Of a stretch of DNA of 64,000 nucleotides, positions 9,290-18,338 are shown piece by piece. Every line of letters starts with the position of its first letter. Within the stretch, counting starts at the first letter, position 1. The stretch is taken from positions 2,418,001-2,482,000 of the forward strand of contig NZ_LR884459.1 in the NCBI RefSeq assembly GCF_904848165.1, in the 5' to 3' direction. The stretch is from Psychrobacter arenosus. Its GTDB lineage: Bacteria > Pseudomonadota > Gammaproteobacteria > Pseudomonadales > Moraxellaceae. Made by a program: the position numbers and the translations under genes. The notes under the pieces are model-generated. The model worked only from the letters and a program-made list of their open reading frames with translations, was not told the DNA's origin and made no database searches.

Positions 9290-9589
9290 ATGAGCAGTCC
9301 AAAAAGTGAAGCACTAAAGCATGAAATAGATGACTTAGAAAACACGATGCATGAAGCTGAGCAGTTTCATACTTTAGAAGAGCAAGTCGCTGATATGAAG
9401 CGCCGCGGTATCGATCCTAGCAAAAGTTACGACAAGTGGGATGAGGAAGATAAAGAAGCGGACTGGGGCGACAAAACTTGGCAAGAGAATGGCAAATGGG
9501 AATCAAAAACCGCAGCTGATCTCGATGAAAAAGCTCGTGAAAACTGGAATGGCAAAAATGGTGATGCTAATCCACCTCCGTTTGTTTAA
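9290..9589 (+). CDS. Small hydrophilic hypothetical protein
   Basis: A 99-residue acidic, Lys/Glu/Asp/Trp-rich protein starting MSSPKSEALKHEIDDLE. A strong AAGGAG lies 7 bases before the ATG at 9290 and argues against the upstream in-frame start at 9251. The first half is predicted helical and could form a coiled coil; the second half is rich in Trp, Lys and Gly with a Pro-rich end. There is no signal peptide or membrane segment, and I do not recognise the family. Confidence 0.75.
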   Translation: MSSPKSEALKHEIDDLENTMHEAEQFHTLEEQVADMKRRGIDPSKSYDKWDEEDKEADWGDKTWQENGKWESKTAADLDEKARENWNGKNGDANPPPFV

Positions 9590-9705
9590 AGCTCAGTTTT
9601 GTTTCAAGAACAGCTTCGTTTAAAGAACAGACGAGTTTTAAAGCTAGTTTTGAGTTAGAAAACCGCTTATTTAACCGTTAGTATTGTAACGGGAGCTAAA
9701 TAGGC

Positions 9706-9741
9706 AAAAGCCACACAGCTATTACGTTGTGTGGCTTTTTT
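9706..9741. terminator. Bidirectional terminator between converging genes
   Basis: The hairpin AAAAGCCACACA...TGTGTGGCTTTTTT serves the small hydrophilic gene (plus) and the first lytic transglycosylase (minus). Its stem is nearly identical to the hairpin at 11696-11731. Confidence 0.9.
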
Positions 9742-9822
9742 ATGCGGTGATTTTTTATGTATTGCCTTGTTTGATAGCGCTTTTATACCACGACTTTTAA
9801 TATAACCGCTATAACGCCTGCG

Positions 9823-11355
9823 CTAGCGTTTGGTATAAGGGCGTCTATTGCGGGCTTTTCTATTGCGCAGTAGCAGCCATAGGCAACCGGCAAATAATAG
9901 GCTCAAGACCGCTAAACCTGCTATGACTTGGTTACGGCTTAAGGGGCCTGGCCAAGCGGAGTGTTCAGCAGTTGATTTCATAGGCGCTGTTTTCATACCA
10001 TTGAAATGCTCGTCGGCCAGCTCTTCTTCAGTCAATGCAGACTGCATAGCGGTGGCAGTGGTAGAGGCAGAATCAGAGTCGGCCGGCTGACTAACCGTAA
10101 CTGGCAAAGGTTGCATCAACGCCGGATTCTGACTGACTAAGTTATAAAACTTTTGACCTGCGCGACCATCGGCGGGCGATATCCCTAACTTCATTTGATA
10201 CTGCTGAATCGCTAAGCGAGTGTTGTCGCCAATAATGCCATCGACCTCGCCAATGTCGTAGCCTGCGTTGAGCATGGCTTGTTGAATTACCTTTGATTGC
10301 TGGCGACTGATGCCCGGATCATCGGTGGGCCACGCCGTGATAAAGTCAGTTTTACTGCTGTCTTTGCGGCTGATGAGGTCAGACAGATGCGCAATGGCTA
10401 AGGCATAATTTTCAGATGCATTGTACGAATAAAAAGCGTCAAAGTTCTTCCCTACTAAAAAAGTGGGGCCATTATTACCAGCCGGCATCAACAGCGCAGC
10501 ACTGCTAATATCATTTGGTAAAGGCTCGCCCGTGGCCAAGGTAAAGCCTTTATCATGCCAGTGGCTTATAGGCTGCTTGTCTTTACGGTTACTCGTACCG
10601 ACAAAGCCCGCCGGTTTTTTGACTTCATAGCCCCAAGCTTCGCCACTACGATAGCCGCGCTTTGCCAGAAAATTGGCCGTGGAAGCGAGAGCGTCAGGCA
10701 CGCTATTAACCAAGTCGCGACGGCCATCGCCATCAAAATCCACGGCGAGCTCTAAGAAGGTGCTAGGCATAAACTGGGTTTGGCCAAAGGCACCTGCCCA
10801 AGACCCGGTCATATCATGGGGAGCAATATCGCCCTTTTGCACAATCTTTAACGCATTGGCATATTCACTGCGAAAATAAGTCTGGCGGCGGTCAAAGCAA
10901 GACAGGGTAGCTAAAGAATCAAACAGTGATTTCTTGCCTAAAGTTTGCCCAAAGTTAGACTCCACTCCCCAAACGCCTAGCACATGCTCAGGTTTGACTC
11001 CGTAATGCGCTGCAATCTGATTGAGAGTATCGGCCCATTGCTGTCTGACGCGAATACCCTCATCGACGCGCTCTTTATCCACTAGCGACGCCAAATAGTC
11101 CCAGACATCTTTTTGAAATTCAGGCTGATAGTTTAAAGAGGAGATAACAGTAGGGTCAGGCGCAGTAGGGCGGTAAGTGGTGAAAGTACCGGTGACATTG
11201 CTAAATTGGCTAGTATTTTTGAGACTGTCCAAGCACTGTTGGAATTCCGCAGTAGATAAGATAGGGTCAGCAGGTTTCGCCGCCATAGCCGTCGTCGCAG
11301 TTAAAGAGAAACTGAGGGCAGCAGTTAGGCTGGCGCCGACTCGAATAGGTCTCAT
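9823..11355 (-). CDS. Lytic murein transglycosylase, MltB/SLT_2 family, C-terminally membrane-anchored
   Basis: A 510-residue enzyme predicted to cleave the MurNAc-GlcNAc bond of peptidoglycan, forming 1,6-anhydro ends. It has a signal peptide (residues 1-26, ending AMAA), an SLT_2 catalytic domain (about 35-335) with the catalytic Glu132 in VWGVESNFGQT and the AFGQTQFMPSTFLE segment, and a PG_binding_1 domain (about 350-410). Unlike its paralogue at 11773-13206 it ends in a transmembrane helix (about 476-498) and a very basic tail, so it should be tethered to the inner membrane with its active site in the periplasm. The region 11773-13206 encodes a close copy, so this is a tandem duplication. 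Confidence 0.9.
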   Translation of the reverse strand: MRPIRVGASLTAALSFSLTATTAMAAKPADPILSTAEFQQCLDSLKNTSQFSNVTGTFTTYRPTAPDPTVISSLNYQPEFQKDVWDYLASLVDKERVDEGIRVRQQWADTLNQIAAHYGVKPEHVLGVWGVESNFGQTLGKKSLFDSLATLSCFDRRQTYFRSEYANALKIVQKGDIAPHDMTGSWAGAFGQTQFMPSTFLELAVDFDGDGRRDLVNSVPDALASTANFLAKRGYRSGEAWGYEVKKPAGFVGTSNRKDKQPISHWHDKGFTLATGEPLPNDISSAALLMPAGNNGPTFLVGKNFDAFYSYNASENYALAIAHLSDLISRKDSSKTDFITAWPTDDPGISRQQSKVIQQAMLNAGYDIGEVDGIIGDNTRLAIQQYQMKLGISPADGRAGQKFYNLVSQNPALMQPLPVTVSQPADSDSASTTATAMQSALTEEELADEHFNGMKTAPMKSTAEHSAWPGPLSRNQVIAGLAVLSLLFAGCLWLLLRNRKARNRRPYTKR

Positions 11356-11772
11356 GGCTTCACAATCCTCAAAATAGCATTAGAGCTATAGCAACATATG
11401 AGCTTAGATATAGAGTAATAGGCAATAGTTTAAAATTTGCTATAGCTTAGAGTAACGGCTACCTTAAGTAAATGAAAAATATTAGTAGGTTAGCGTTACT
11501 AGACTATTACGCCTTGTTTATTTTACTCGATAATAACCCATTTTTTGAGATAGCGATGCGCTAGCGGTTTGACCTTATTATCAAAGCACTTCATATTATT
11601 GAGAGGGTAGTGCTGCCCATTAAAGTGGCCCAGTAAAGTGAGGGTTAATTAGTAAAGCTGAGCCTAAAAATTTCAGGCGAAAAAGCTCAGACGAAAAAAA
11701 GCCACACATCTTAAAGGGCGTGTGGCTTTTTGCTGAGATAAACTAGAGTAAATAAAAGGTGGTAACTAGCCG
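11356..11772. other. Spacer between the tandem transglycosylase genes
   Basis: About 417 bases holding the promoter of the downstream (left) copy and the terminator of the upstream (right) copy at 11696-11731. No coding frame of interest was seen. Confidence 0.5.
11696..11731 (-). terminator. Terminator of the second lytic transglycosylase
   Basis: The hairpin AAAAAGCCACAC...GTGTGGCTTTTT lies 41 bases after the stop of the 477-residue transglycosylase. The stem matches that of the hairpin at 9706-9741, as expected if the terminator was copied along with the gene. Confidence 0.88.
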
Positions 11773-13206
11773 TTATTGCGCACCATCATCTACACGTACC
11801 ATACGAATCACGCCATCCGCGCCCTGCACCTGACGATAGCCTTGTTTAGATTCGATTAATTGACTCATGCTGTCGTTACTACGAATCACTCGGCCAGGCT
11901 GGCTGGTCTGAGCAGGTTGGCTGCTTGGGTTTTGCCAAGTCGTGCGGCTCGGTTGGGCAGAGGTGCTGCTGCCGTTAGCAGCAATTAAGTTATAGAACTT
12001 CTGACCCGCACGGCCGTCTGCCGGATAGACGCCACGGCTGCTTTGATACTGCTGAATCGCTAAGCGGGTATTGTCACCAATAATGCCATCGACTGCGCCA
12101 ATATCGTAACCATTGTTCAATAAAGCTTGTTGAATGTCTTTGGCTTGCTGACGGCTGATACCTGGATCATCGGTAGGCCAAGCAGTAATAAAGTCGGTCT
12201 TGCTGCTGTCTTGACGGCTGATTAAATCAGACAGGTGCGCGATAGCAAGCGCATAGTTCTCTGAAGCATTATACGAGTAGAAAGTATCGAAGTTTTTACC
12301 CACTAAGAAAGCCGGACCATCGGCGCCAGCAGGCAGCAATAAGCCAGCACTATCTAGGTCGTAGGGGAGAGGGCTGCCATTCGCTAAGGTAAAGCCTTTA
12401 TCGCGCCAGTAGCTCATCGATTTTTTATCTTTACGGTTGCTGCTGCCCCAAAAACCATCGGGCTTTTTAACTTCATAGCCCCATGGCTCACCCGAGCGGT
12501 AGCCCCGTTTCGCTAAGAAGTTAGCCGTTGACGCTAGTGCATCCGGCACGCTATTGACCAAATCACGACGGCCATCGCCATCAAAATCGACTGCCAACTC
12601 TAAAAAGGTGCTCGGCATAAACTGAGTTTGTCCGAAAGCGCCTGCCCATGAGCCTGTCATATCGCTGGCTGCAATGTCACCATTGGCGACAATCTTTAGT
12701 GCATTGGCATATTCGCCACGGAAATAAGACTGACGACGATCAAAGCAAGACAATGTCGCTAGTGATTCAAATAGGGGCTTTTTACCTAGCGTCTGACCAA
12801 AGTTAGATTCCACTCCCCAAACGCCTAGTACGTGCTCAGGTTTGACCCCATAACGGGACTCAATCTGGCGCAGCGTATCGGCCCATTGGCGGCGTGCACG
12901 GATACCGTCTTCCACACGCTCTTTATCGACTAATGAGGACAAATAATCCCAGACATCTTTTTGAAATTCAGGCTGATAGTTTAAAGAGGAAATCACGCTG
13001 GGGTCTGGCGCAGTAGGGCGGTAATTGTTAAAAGTGAACCCATCCACACTGCGGAATTGGCTAGAGTTTTTCAGCCCATCAAGACATTGTTGAAACTCCG
13101 CGTTTGATAATATAGGGTCGGCAGGCTTGGCAGCGCTAGCACTGGTGGCGGCTAAAGTTAAGCCAATAGCAGCGGCAAGGCTAGTGAAAGCATGGATAGG
13201 TTTCAT
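11773..13206 (-). CDS. Lytic murein transglycosylase, MltB/SLT_2 family, soluble periplasmic
   Basis: A 477-residue paralogue of the 9823-11355 product. The signal peptide (1-26, ending SASAA) is followed by the SLT_2 domain with catalytic Glu133 in VWGVESNFGQT and a PG_binding_1 domain (about 350-405). The C-terminal 70 residues are Ser/Gln-rich without a membrane helix, so the mature protein should be free in the periplasm. Long stretches are identical between the copies, for example the segment around LAVDFDGDGRRDLVNSVPDA, while the C-terminal ends differ completely. The start follows GAGGATCA. It is likely transcribed on its own. Confidence 0.92.
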   Translation of the reverse strand: MKPIHAFTSLAAAIGLTLAATSASAAKPADPILSNAEFQQCLDGLKNSSQFRSVDGFTFNNYRPTAPDPSVISSLNYQPEFQKDVWDYLSSLVDKERVEDGIRARRQWADTLRQIESRYGVKPEHVLGVWGVESNFGQTLGKKPLFESLATLSCFDRRQSYFRGEYANALKIVANGDIAASDMTGSWAGAFGQTQFMPSTFLELAVDFDGDGRRDLVNSVPDALASTANFLAKRGYRSGEPWGYEVKKPDGFWGSSNRKDKKSMSYWRDKGFTLANGSPLPYDLDSAGLLLPAGADGPAFLVGKNFDTFYSYNASENYALAIAHLSDLISRQDSSKTDFITAWPTDDPGISRQQAKDIQQALLNNGYDIGAVDGIIGDNTRLAIQQYQSSRGVYPADGRAGQKFYNLIAANGSSTSAQPSRTTWQNPSSQPAQTSQPGRVIRSNDSMSQLIESKQGYRQVQGADGVIRMVRVDDGAQ

Positions 13207-13455
13207 AGGGAAATGATCCTCAAAAAAATAGGGGGCGTTTAGACATAAACTTGCTAAAACAAGGGGTCTAAAAATTTGCTATAAGTCGGTAAAGTTTAGA
13301 GTACCCAATTACCGGATTAAATAAAAGGTATGGGCAAGTTTGGTTACCATAACATGACGCTGAATCAAGAGTTTAGTTAGATAGTGGCGTTTTACTCCAT
13401 ATCCTGCCAATGTTAACGTTAAGGTTAGTGTCAGTTATAGGGTGGATGATGGCGA

Positions 13456-14358
13456 CTATTCTTCACTTACTTCGACTGAATTTGAGGGTGATTCAATAAC
13501 TCTGTTGATAAGCACCGGGGGATTAAATCGTAACCAACACACCCCAGGCATACGATCGCGCACAGGCGGGATATGTTCAAGTAGGGGAATAAGATAACGC
13601 CGGATACCGCGAGGAAAGAGAAAGGTCACGTTATGCACAGTAATAGGATAGCCAATCCACTCTGATAAAGTTGGCTGCAGCTCATTGCGACGAATGCCCC
13701 AAGGCATAAGCGGGGTCTGATAATGCGCGGTCTTCATCCAACCTCTAGGACTCATCGTACGGCGAGACAGATATGTATTGAGGTAGTCAAACATCAAGGT
13801 CGCGCCCTGAAAACGTTCCGCCATAGCCCTAAATAAAGGCTGCAGCTGCTCAGGCGTAAAGTACATAAACAAACCTTGAGCATTGATAAATACTGGTCTG
13901 TCTTTGGGCACGGCAGTAAACCAACTGGTATCTAACACACTTTTGGCGATATGACGGTGTTGAGCGTCCGGTGAGATAAAGCGCTCGCGAACGGCAATCG
14001 CCTCTGGCAAATCAATGGAGAGCCAAAGGACAGTTTCAGGATGATAAATACGAAATTGTTGCGTCTCTAGACCATCGCCTAGATTGATAATGACGGCATG
14101 GGGACGCTTACGAATAAAGCGTCTGACTTTTTTATCAAAGAGTTGTGAGCGTACGGCATGCGAGCCATCGGGCTTACCAAAGGAGCGCACATAGTCGTAA
14201 TCGATAGCGCGATAGATACTCACGCATTTAGGGTCATGGAGACAACCATCGTTACGTAACGCCTCGCTAGCACGATTGTGTAGCGTCCAAAGCATAGTCT
14301 CGGGCACATCAGTAAGATTGAAAGCTTGAGAATGGTACTGTTGCTGGGAAGTCGACAT
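13456..14358 (-). CDS. Class I SAM-dependent methyltransferase, LCMT (leucine carboxyl methyltransferase) family
   Basis: A 300-residue cytoplasmic protein of the LCMT/PCMT-like group of methyltransferases, often annotated in bacteria as tetracenomycin C synthesis-like. Visible marks are the SAM-binding motif VIINLGDGLETQQFR (about 92-106), the second strand WLSIDLPEAIAVRERF, and FINAQGLFMYF where the family carries its EG(V/L)xxYL element. The bacterial substrate is unknown. It is divergent from the Septu operon, with a 248-base spacer and nothing functional in common. Length is normal. Confidence 0.8.
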   Translation of the reverse strand: MSTSQQQYHSQAFNLTDVPETMLWTLHNRASEALRNDGCLHDPKCVSIYRAIDYDYVRSFGKPDGSHAVRSQLFDKKVRRFIRKRPHAVIINLGDGLETQQFRIYHPETVLWLSIDLPEAIAVRERFISPDAQHRHIAKSVLDTSWFTAVPKDRPVFINAQGLFMYFTPEQLQPLFRAMAERFQGATLMFDYLNTYLSRRTMSPRGWMKTAHYQTPLMPWGIRRNELQPTLSEWIGYPITVHNVTFLFPRGIRRYLIPLLEHIPPVRDRMPGVCWLRFNPPVLINRVIESPSNSVEVSEE

Positions 14359-14606
14359 AATCGCTTCTCCAGTTAAGGTAGGCTTTAATGATAATGAATT
14401 TTATTTGTAAGGTAAAGATGAGGGTTTTGACTTTGATTTTTTAAGAAGAGAGTGGGATATTATTCTTATGCCTTAATATCTGTCATACTAAATTATAAAA
14501 TATTGCCAGCTAGAATAATTGAAGATATATAACAAGTATTTAAGATCTTTTAAGAATTCTTAATTTATATACTCAATAAAATGCCTTACCGATTGAAGGT
14601 TAAATC

Positions 14607-16085
14607 ATGAAGATTAAAAAGTTACATCTACAGAACTATGGTCGCTTTGAGGACTTGCATATAGATTTTGCCCCGACAGTAGAGAGGCAGAGTAATGTGA
14701 CTGTTATTGTGGGAAATAATGGGGCGGGCAAGTCGCAGATTTTACAGGCGTTAGCGACTGGAATGAGTTGGTTTGTTAATGGAGTGCTAAACCAAGATTA
14801 TGAAGGTTTCTACCCAAATGAATATGAGATTAAGAATGGTGAGACTGAAGCTACTATTAAAATAAAAGTAGAAGATGTCCTAGAGAAGGATTGTATTGAT
14901 GCGGCTTGGTCAATAGGGGCTAGAAAAACAAAATTTCTACCAGTTATTAATAGCCTTGTAACTAATGATTTAGAAGAATTAAAGGTAAGTTATTTAAAAA
15001 AGTTGACTATGGAGCAAGATATTGGTTTGCCCATAGTTGCCTATTATCCTGTCGAAAGAAATGTAAAAAAAACGTTTGCTCAAGTAGACGATAATATCAT
15101 TAATAATCAATTTAGAGCTTATAACTACAATTTACAGAACTCGAGTAATTTTGCAGATTTTTTCTTATGGTTTCGTGAGCGTGAAGATATTGAAAATGAA
15201 AGAATAGCTTCGTTAAGTATAAATATTGAAAATGAGGCAAGTAAAAATATTAACTCAGCTGAAAGACTGAATAATCTATTAGAGGCGTTCAAATTATCAG
15301 GTAATGATAAGGATGATTCAGTCACTATAAATGGCAAGCTATTGCATGAGTTGATAAAGCTTGCAGATGGTTCGGGAACTCAAGGTAAAGCTACATCGAA
15401 TGCAAAGTTCAATGACAATCAGTTAAATTTTACTAGAATAGCTATTCAAAGATTCACAAAATTTCAAAATCCTCGAATTCGTCGGCAAGATAAACCTACT
15501 ATGGTCGTCGAAAAAGATGGTGAAGAGTTAGACGTCAATCAACTTTCTCAAGGTGAAAAATCTCTGTTAGCATTAGTGGGTGATATCGCTCGTCGGCTAG
15601 CCATTCTTAATCCCAGTTTGGATAATCCTTTAGAGGGTGATGGTGTGGTGATGATTGATGAGGTTGACTTGCATCTGCATCCTAAATGGCAGCATGATTT
15701 AATCGATAAACTAGTGACTACTTTTCCTAATTTGCAATTCATCTTAACCACTCATTCACCGCATGTGATTAGTGACCGCAACGATATTTTGCTGTATTCG
15801 TTAGATGATGGTGAGTTAACCCAAATGCCTAACGTTTACGGTGAAGACGTGAATACGGTGTTGTCCAAAATTATGGATGTCGATATTCGGGATAGTGAAG
15901 TAGAAAAGCAGTTTACCGAAATACGTCGTGCGATAAGCAAAAGAGAGTATCAAATAGCAGAAGAGAAAATAAATGATTTATCTGAACAACTGCCTCCGGA
16001 TAATTTAGAGCTTCTAAAATGCCGCCTCATGTTGGCGCAAGCTAAATTGGTCAACAGCGATAATGCTAACCATGCAACGAATTGA
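14607..16085 (+). CDS. ptuA: Septu anti-phage system ATPase PtuA
   Basis: A 492-residue SMC/ABC-type ATPase. The Walker A motif GNNGAGKS is at residues 36-43. An ABC-like signature (LSQGEKSLLALVGD) lies near residue 312, Walker B (GVVMIDEVDLHLHP) near 345, and the H-loop histidine in TTHSPHVISD near 387. Between the two halves is a helical, AT-rich-coded insertion typical of these OLD/RecF-like ATPases. The next gene overlaps its 3' end and encodes an HNH nuclease of the PtuB type. That two-gene arrangement defines Septu, where PtuA forms a complex with PtuB and controls its nuclease. No reverse transcriptase gene is adjacent, so this is stand-alone Septu and not a retron Ec78-type system. 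The coding sequence is visibly more AT-rich than its neighbours, which suggests horizontal acquisition. Confidence 0.85.
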   Translation: MKIKKLHLQNYGRFEDLHIDFAPTVERQSNVTVIVGNNGAGKSQILQALATGMSWFVNGVLNQDYEGFYPNEYEIKNGETEATIKIKVEDVLEKDCIDAAWSIGARKTKFLPVINSLVTNDLEELKVSYLKKLTMEQDIGLPIVAYYPVERNVKKTFAQVDDNIINNQFRAYNYNLQNSSNFADFFLWFREREDIENERIASLSINIENEASKNINSAERLNNLLEAFKLSGNDKDDSVTINGKLLHELIKLADGSGTQGKATSNAKFNDNQLNFTRIAIQRFTKFQNPRIRRQDKPTMVVEKDGEELDVNQLSQGEKSLLALVGDIARRLAILNPSLDNPLEGDGVVMIDEVDLHLHPKWQHDLIDKLVTTFPNLQFILTTHSPHVISDRNDILLYSLDDGELTQMPNVYGEDVNTVLSKIMDVDIRDSEVEKQFTEIRRAISKREYQIAEEKINDLSEQLPPDNLELLKCRLMLAQAKLVNSDNANHATN

Positions 16086-16674
16086 TAAATCGGGCAAGAT
16101 GCCTGAGCAAACGAGAAAAGCTTTTTTAAAATATAAAAGTAAAAAGTGGGGTGATATTCCTTACGAAACCACAGTGCCACTAAGAGAGCAGCTATTGGCT
16201 GAGCAGCACGAACTATGTTGCTATTGTTGTCAAAGTATAAAAGATAAAACGACTCATCTAGAGCATCTCTATAGTCGCAAAGACTACCCTAACAGGCGTT
16301 TTGATTATGAGAACTTACTCCTAAGTTGTGATACACCAAAACAGTGTGATAACGCTAAAGGCAATCAAGAGTTACCGTTACATCCTTTGATGAATGAATG
16401 CGATGAAGAAATAAAGTTAAATCTCGCAGGAGAGTTGGTCTCGTATACTGAGCGGGCAGCACAGGCGATTGAAATATTAAACTTAAATAACCGCAAAATT
16501 AATTATCAGCGGAAAGGTTTAATCGATGCAGTAAGTTTTACTTTTGACCCTACTCAGGCTTATGGTTCACCTATAGGTATCCAAGACCTACAAACTTTGA
16601 CGCTTATAATAGAATATATGAAAGAAGACCCACGGTACCAAGAACTAAAATATATCTTAAACAAACTGACTTAA
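16072..16674 (+). CDS. ptuB: Septu anti-phage system HNH endonuclease PtuB
   Basis: A 200-residue HNH-type nuclease. The metal-binding CxxC appears in ELCCYCCQSI, and the HNH core in THLEHLYSRKDYPNRRFDYE followed by NLLLSCD and a C-x(n)-CDNAKGN segment. This layout matches the TIGR02646/PtuB family. I prefer ATG 16072 to ATG 16063, because family members start MQRI-like; either way the gene overlaps ptuA by 14-23 bases, so translation is coupled. In characterised Septu systems PtuB degrades DNA when the PtuA complex is triggered by phage infection. It is equally AT-rich. No other defence gene is adjacent. Confidence 0.85.
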   Translation: MQRIDKSGKMPEQTRKAFLKYKSKKWGDIPYETTVPLREQLLAEQHELCCYCCQSIKDKTTHLEHLYSRKDYPNRRFDYENLLLSCDTPKQCDNAKGNQELPLHPLMNECDEEIKLNLAGELVSYTERAAQAIEILNLNNRKINYQRKGLIDAVSFTFDPTQAYGSPIGIQDLQTLTLIIEYMKEDPRYQELKYILNKLT

Positions 16675-16702
16675 GAAGATGCTAAATCAATTTGTTTATT
16701 AT

Positions 16703-17365
16703 TTACTTTTCCTTTAAAAGCCAAACCAAACTCCGCCCCGGCGTACCATCGCGCAGCACCGCCTCCAAATAAACATCCTCCAAAGACTCAAGCTCATAAT
16801 TCTTATCATAATAAGTTTGTAATTGCTCAACGGTAATAGCGAAAGGTGGTCCTGGGCGTTGCTCTTGGTCAAAGTCAAAGGTGACGAGCAGCTGGCGAGC
16901 CCCATTCGTTAGGTCGATAAGCTGCCGCGCATAGCGTGAGCGCAGATAATCTGGCAAGGTATCGGGTAGGGCAACTAGCGCGGCACGGTCATAAATAGCG
17001 TCGACCTGACCTATATCGCTCGCCGTCAAATTGAAGATATCACCAACCCAGACATCTATTGCGCGTCCGGCATACTCAGCATGATAGAGTGTTAAATTGC
17101 GATGCTGCGTAATAGTAGGCACGACCTTAAGCGAGTCAAATAGCCCTGCGACCGCGCTCTCAACTAATTCTGCCCCCACCACATCATGGCCTTGCTCAGC
17201 CAACCAAGCAATATCGTAGGTCATACCACATAAGGGGACAAAAATACGACTGCCGCTAGCCAGCTGTAAGGTGTCAAAGTACTTAATTAATTTAGGATTC
17301 GCTACTGGCTCATGAAAGCCAATCTTTTGTTTCGCCCAACGGTTTTGCCAAAAAGTTGCATCCAT
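16703..17365 (-). CDS. tpm: Thiopurine S-methyltransferase
   Basis: A 220-residue cytoplasmic SAM-dependent methyltransferase of the TPMT family. In bacteria the family also methylates selenium and tellurium compounds. The diagnostic start FWQNRWAKQKIGFHEP (residues 5-20), the motif RIFVPLCGMTYDIAWLAEQGHDVVGAE (split here around residues 40-66) and the later YDRAALVALP match the family throughout, and length is standard. It converges with the Septu operon, 28 bases from the ptuB stop, so the island was inserted or retained right next to this core gene. Confidence 0.93.
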   Translation of the reverse strand: MDATFWQNRWAKQKIGFHEPVANPKLIKYFDTLQLASGSRIFVPLCGMTYDIAWLAEQGHDVVGAELVESAVAGLFDSLKVVPTITQHRNLTLYHAEYAGRAIDVWVGDIFNLTASDIGQVDAIYDRAALVALPDTLPDYLRSRYARQLIDLTNGARQLLVTFDFDQEQRPGPPFAITVEQLQTYYDKNYELESLEDVYLEAVLRDGTPGRSLVWLLKEK

Positions 17366-17503
17366 TTTGTGACCTACCTATTCATTAGCACTGCGTTAAT
17401 AAAAGCCCCATTTAACCTAAGGGTAAAGCGTCAGAACCAGACATAAATGCCTTCCAAGCTATTTCCAAGCGCCTGCTTTCGCTAAAGTTTTGCTATACCC
17501 ATA

Positions 17504-17542
17504 AAAATTGCCGCTCCAGTCGATACCAAAGCGGCAATTTTA
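17504..17542 (-). terminator. Terminator downstream of msrA
   Basis: The hairpin AAAATTGCCGCT...AGCGGCAATTTT lies 64 bases past the msrA stop, with a T-run in the minus-strand direction (ATTTTTAT). Confidence 0.85.
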
Positions 17543-17606
17543 GCGTGGCTATTTTAATGAACCTAGCCTTTGCTACCAGTAAGTCGAGTAGACTACTTCG
17601 GTAGGG

Positions 17607-18128
17607 TTAACTTATCATATATTCATTAAACTCTTTGCGCAGTTTTGCGAGTTTTGGGGGAATAGAAAACTGGCAATAGCCTTGCTCAGGGTTTTTGTTA
17701 AAGTAATCTTGATGATACTCTTCAGCGTCGAAGAACTCACCGATAGGATGTATTTCTGTCACGACATCCAAGCCCATATCACGTAACTTATTAATGGTAC
17801 GGTCAATCGTTGGTTTTTGGTCTTCATCGGTATAGAAGACTACTGAGCGGTATTGGCTACCAACATCATTACCTTGGCGGTCTTTAGTCGTTGGGTTATG
17901 AGTCGCAAAAAAGATATCTAAAACGATTTCTAGCGAAATAATAGACTCATCAAATTCGACTTTGATGACTTCGACATGGCCAGTATTGCCGCCACATACG
18001 GCTTTATAATTGGCTGTCGTCGCGTCGCCACCAGTGTACCCTGAAGTGACCGATTGCACGCCTTTCACCGATAAAAATACCGATTCAGTACACCAAAAAC
18101 AGCCGCCACCTAATATTATCGTTTGCAT
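17607..18128 (-). CDS. msrA: Peptide-methionine (S)-S-oxide reductase A
   Basis: A 173-residue repair enzyme that reduces methionine-S-sulfoxide in proteins using thioredoxin. The catalytic Cys10 lies in the signature GGGCFWCTES, and the resolving cysteine in QGYCQFSIPPK near the C-terminus. The family motif GHVEVIKVEFDE and the EYHQDYF segment are present. Standard length, cytoplasmic, no signal peptide. It has its own terminator. A role in oxidative-stress repair fits with the two superoxide dismutases elsewhere in this window. Confidence 0.95.
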   Translation of the reverse strand: MQTIILGGGCFWCTESVFLSVKGVQSVTSGYTGGDATTANYKAVCGGNTGHVEVIKVEFDESIISLEIVLDIFFATHNPTTKDRQGNDVGSQYRSVVFYTDEDQKPTIDRTINKLRDMGLDVVTEIHPIGEFFDAEEYHQDYFNKNPEQGYCQFSIPPKLAKLRKEFNEYMIS

Positions 18129-18332
18129 GTTATTTTCCTTATTGAGTTGCTCTTGAGACTGGCTAAAAGCTGCCTATTAAACTAGGCATTTTTAGCCACA
18201 GAGGTTATAAAGTATTTGTTTAAAAGTATAGATTTACGTGAGGAATAAGAGCTTTCGCAAAATGTATGCTATTAATTTATGCCATTCAGCTTAGCAGGGC
18301 AGCATGGGCAAAAAAGTAACAAACAGTAATGT

Positions 18333-18338
18333 TATAAT
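18333..18338 (+). promoter_or_regulatory. Putative -10 box of the cmoAB operon
   Basis: A perfect TATAAT lies about 90 bases before the cmoA start. The -35 region at the usual distance (AAAAAAG) is weak, so this is only a candidate promoter. Confidence 0.35.

Noticed and set aside
9441..9623. 60-codon frame overlapping the small hydrophilic gene
   Set aside because: Out-of-frame shadow of the 9290-9589 gene, without its own ribosome binding site.
14385..14401. Fur-box-like TAATGATAATGAATTTT upstream of the LCMT methyltransferase
   Set aside because: The first ten bases match the Fur consensus but the second half does not form the inverted partner; in AT-rich spacer this is expected by chance.
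14359..14606. Retron ncRNA or reverse transcriptase ahead of the ptuA/ptuB pair (Ec78-type system)
   Set aside because: Only 248 bases of AT-rich spacer lie upstream, followed by an unrelated divergent methyltransferase; no reverse transcriptase is present.
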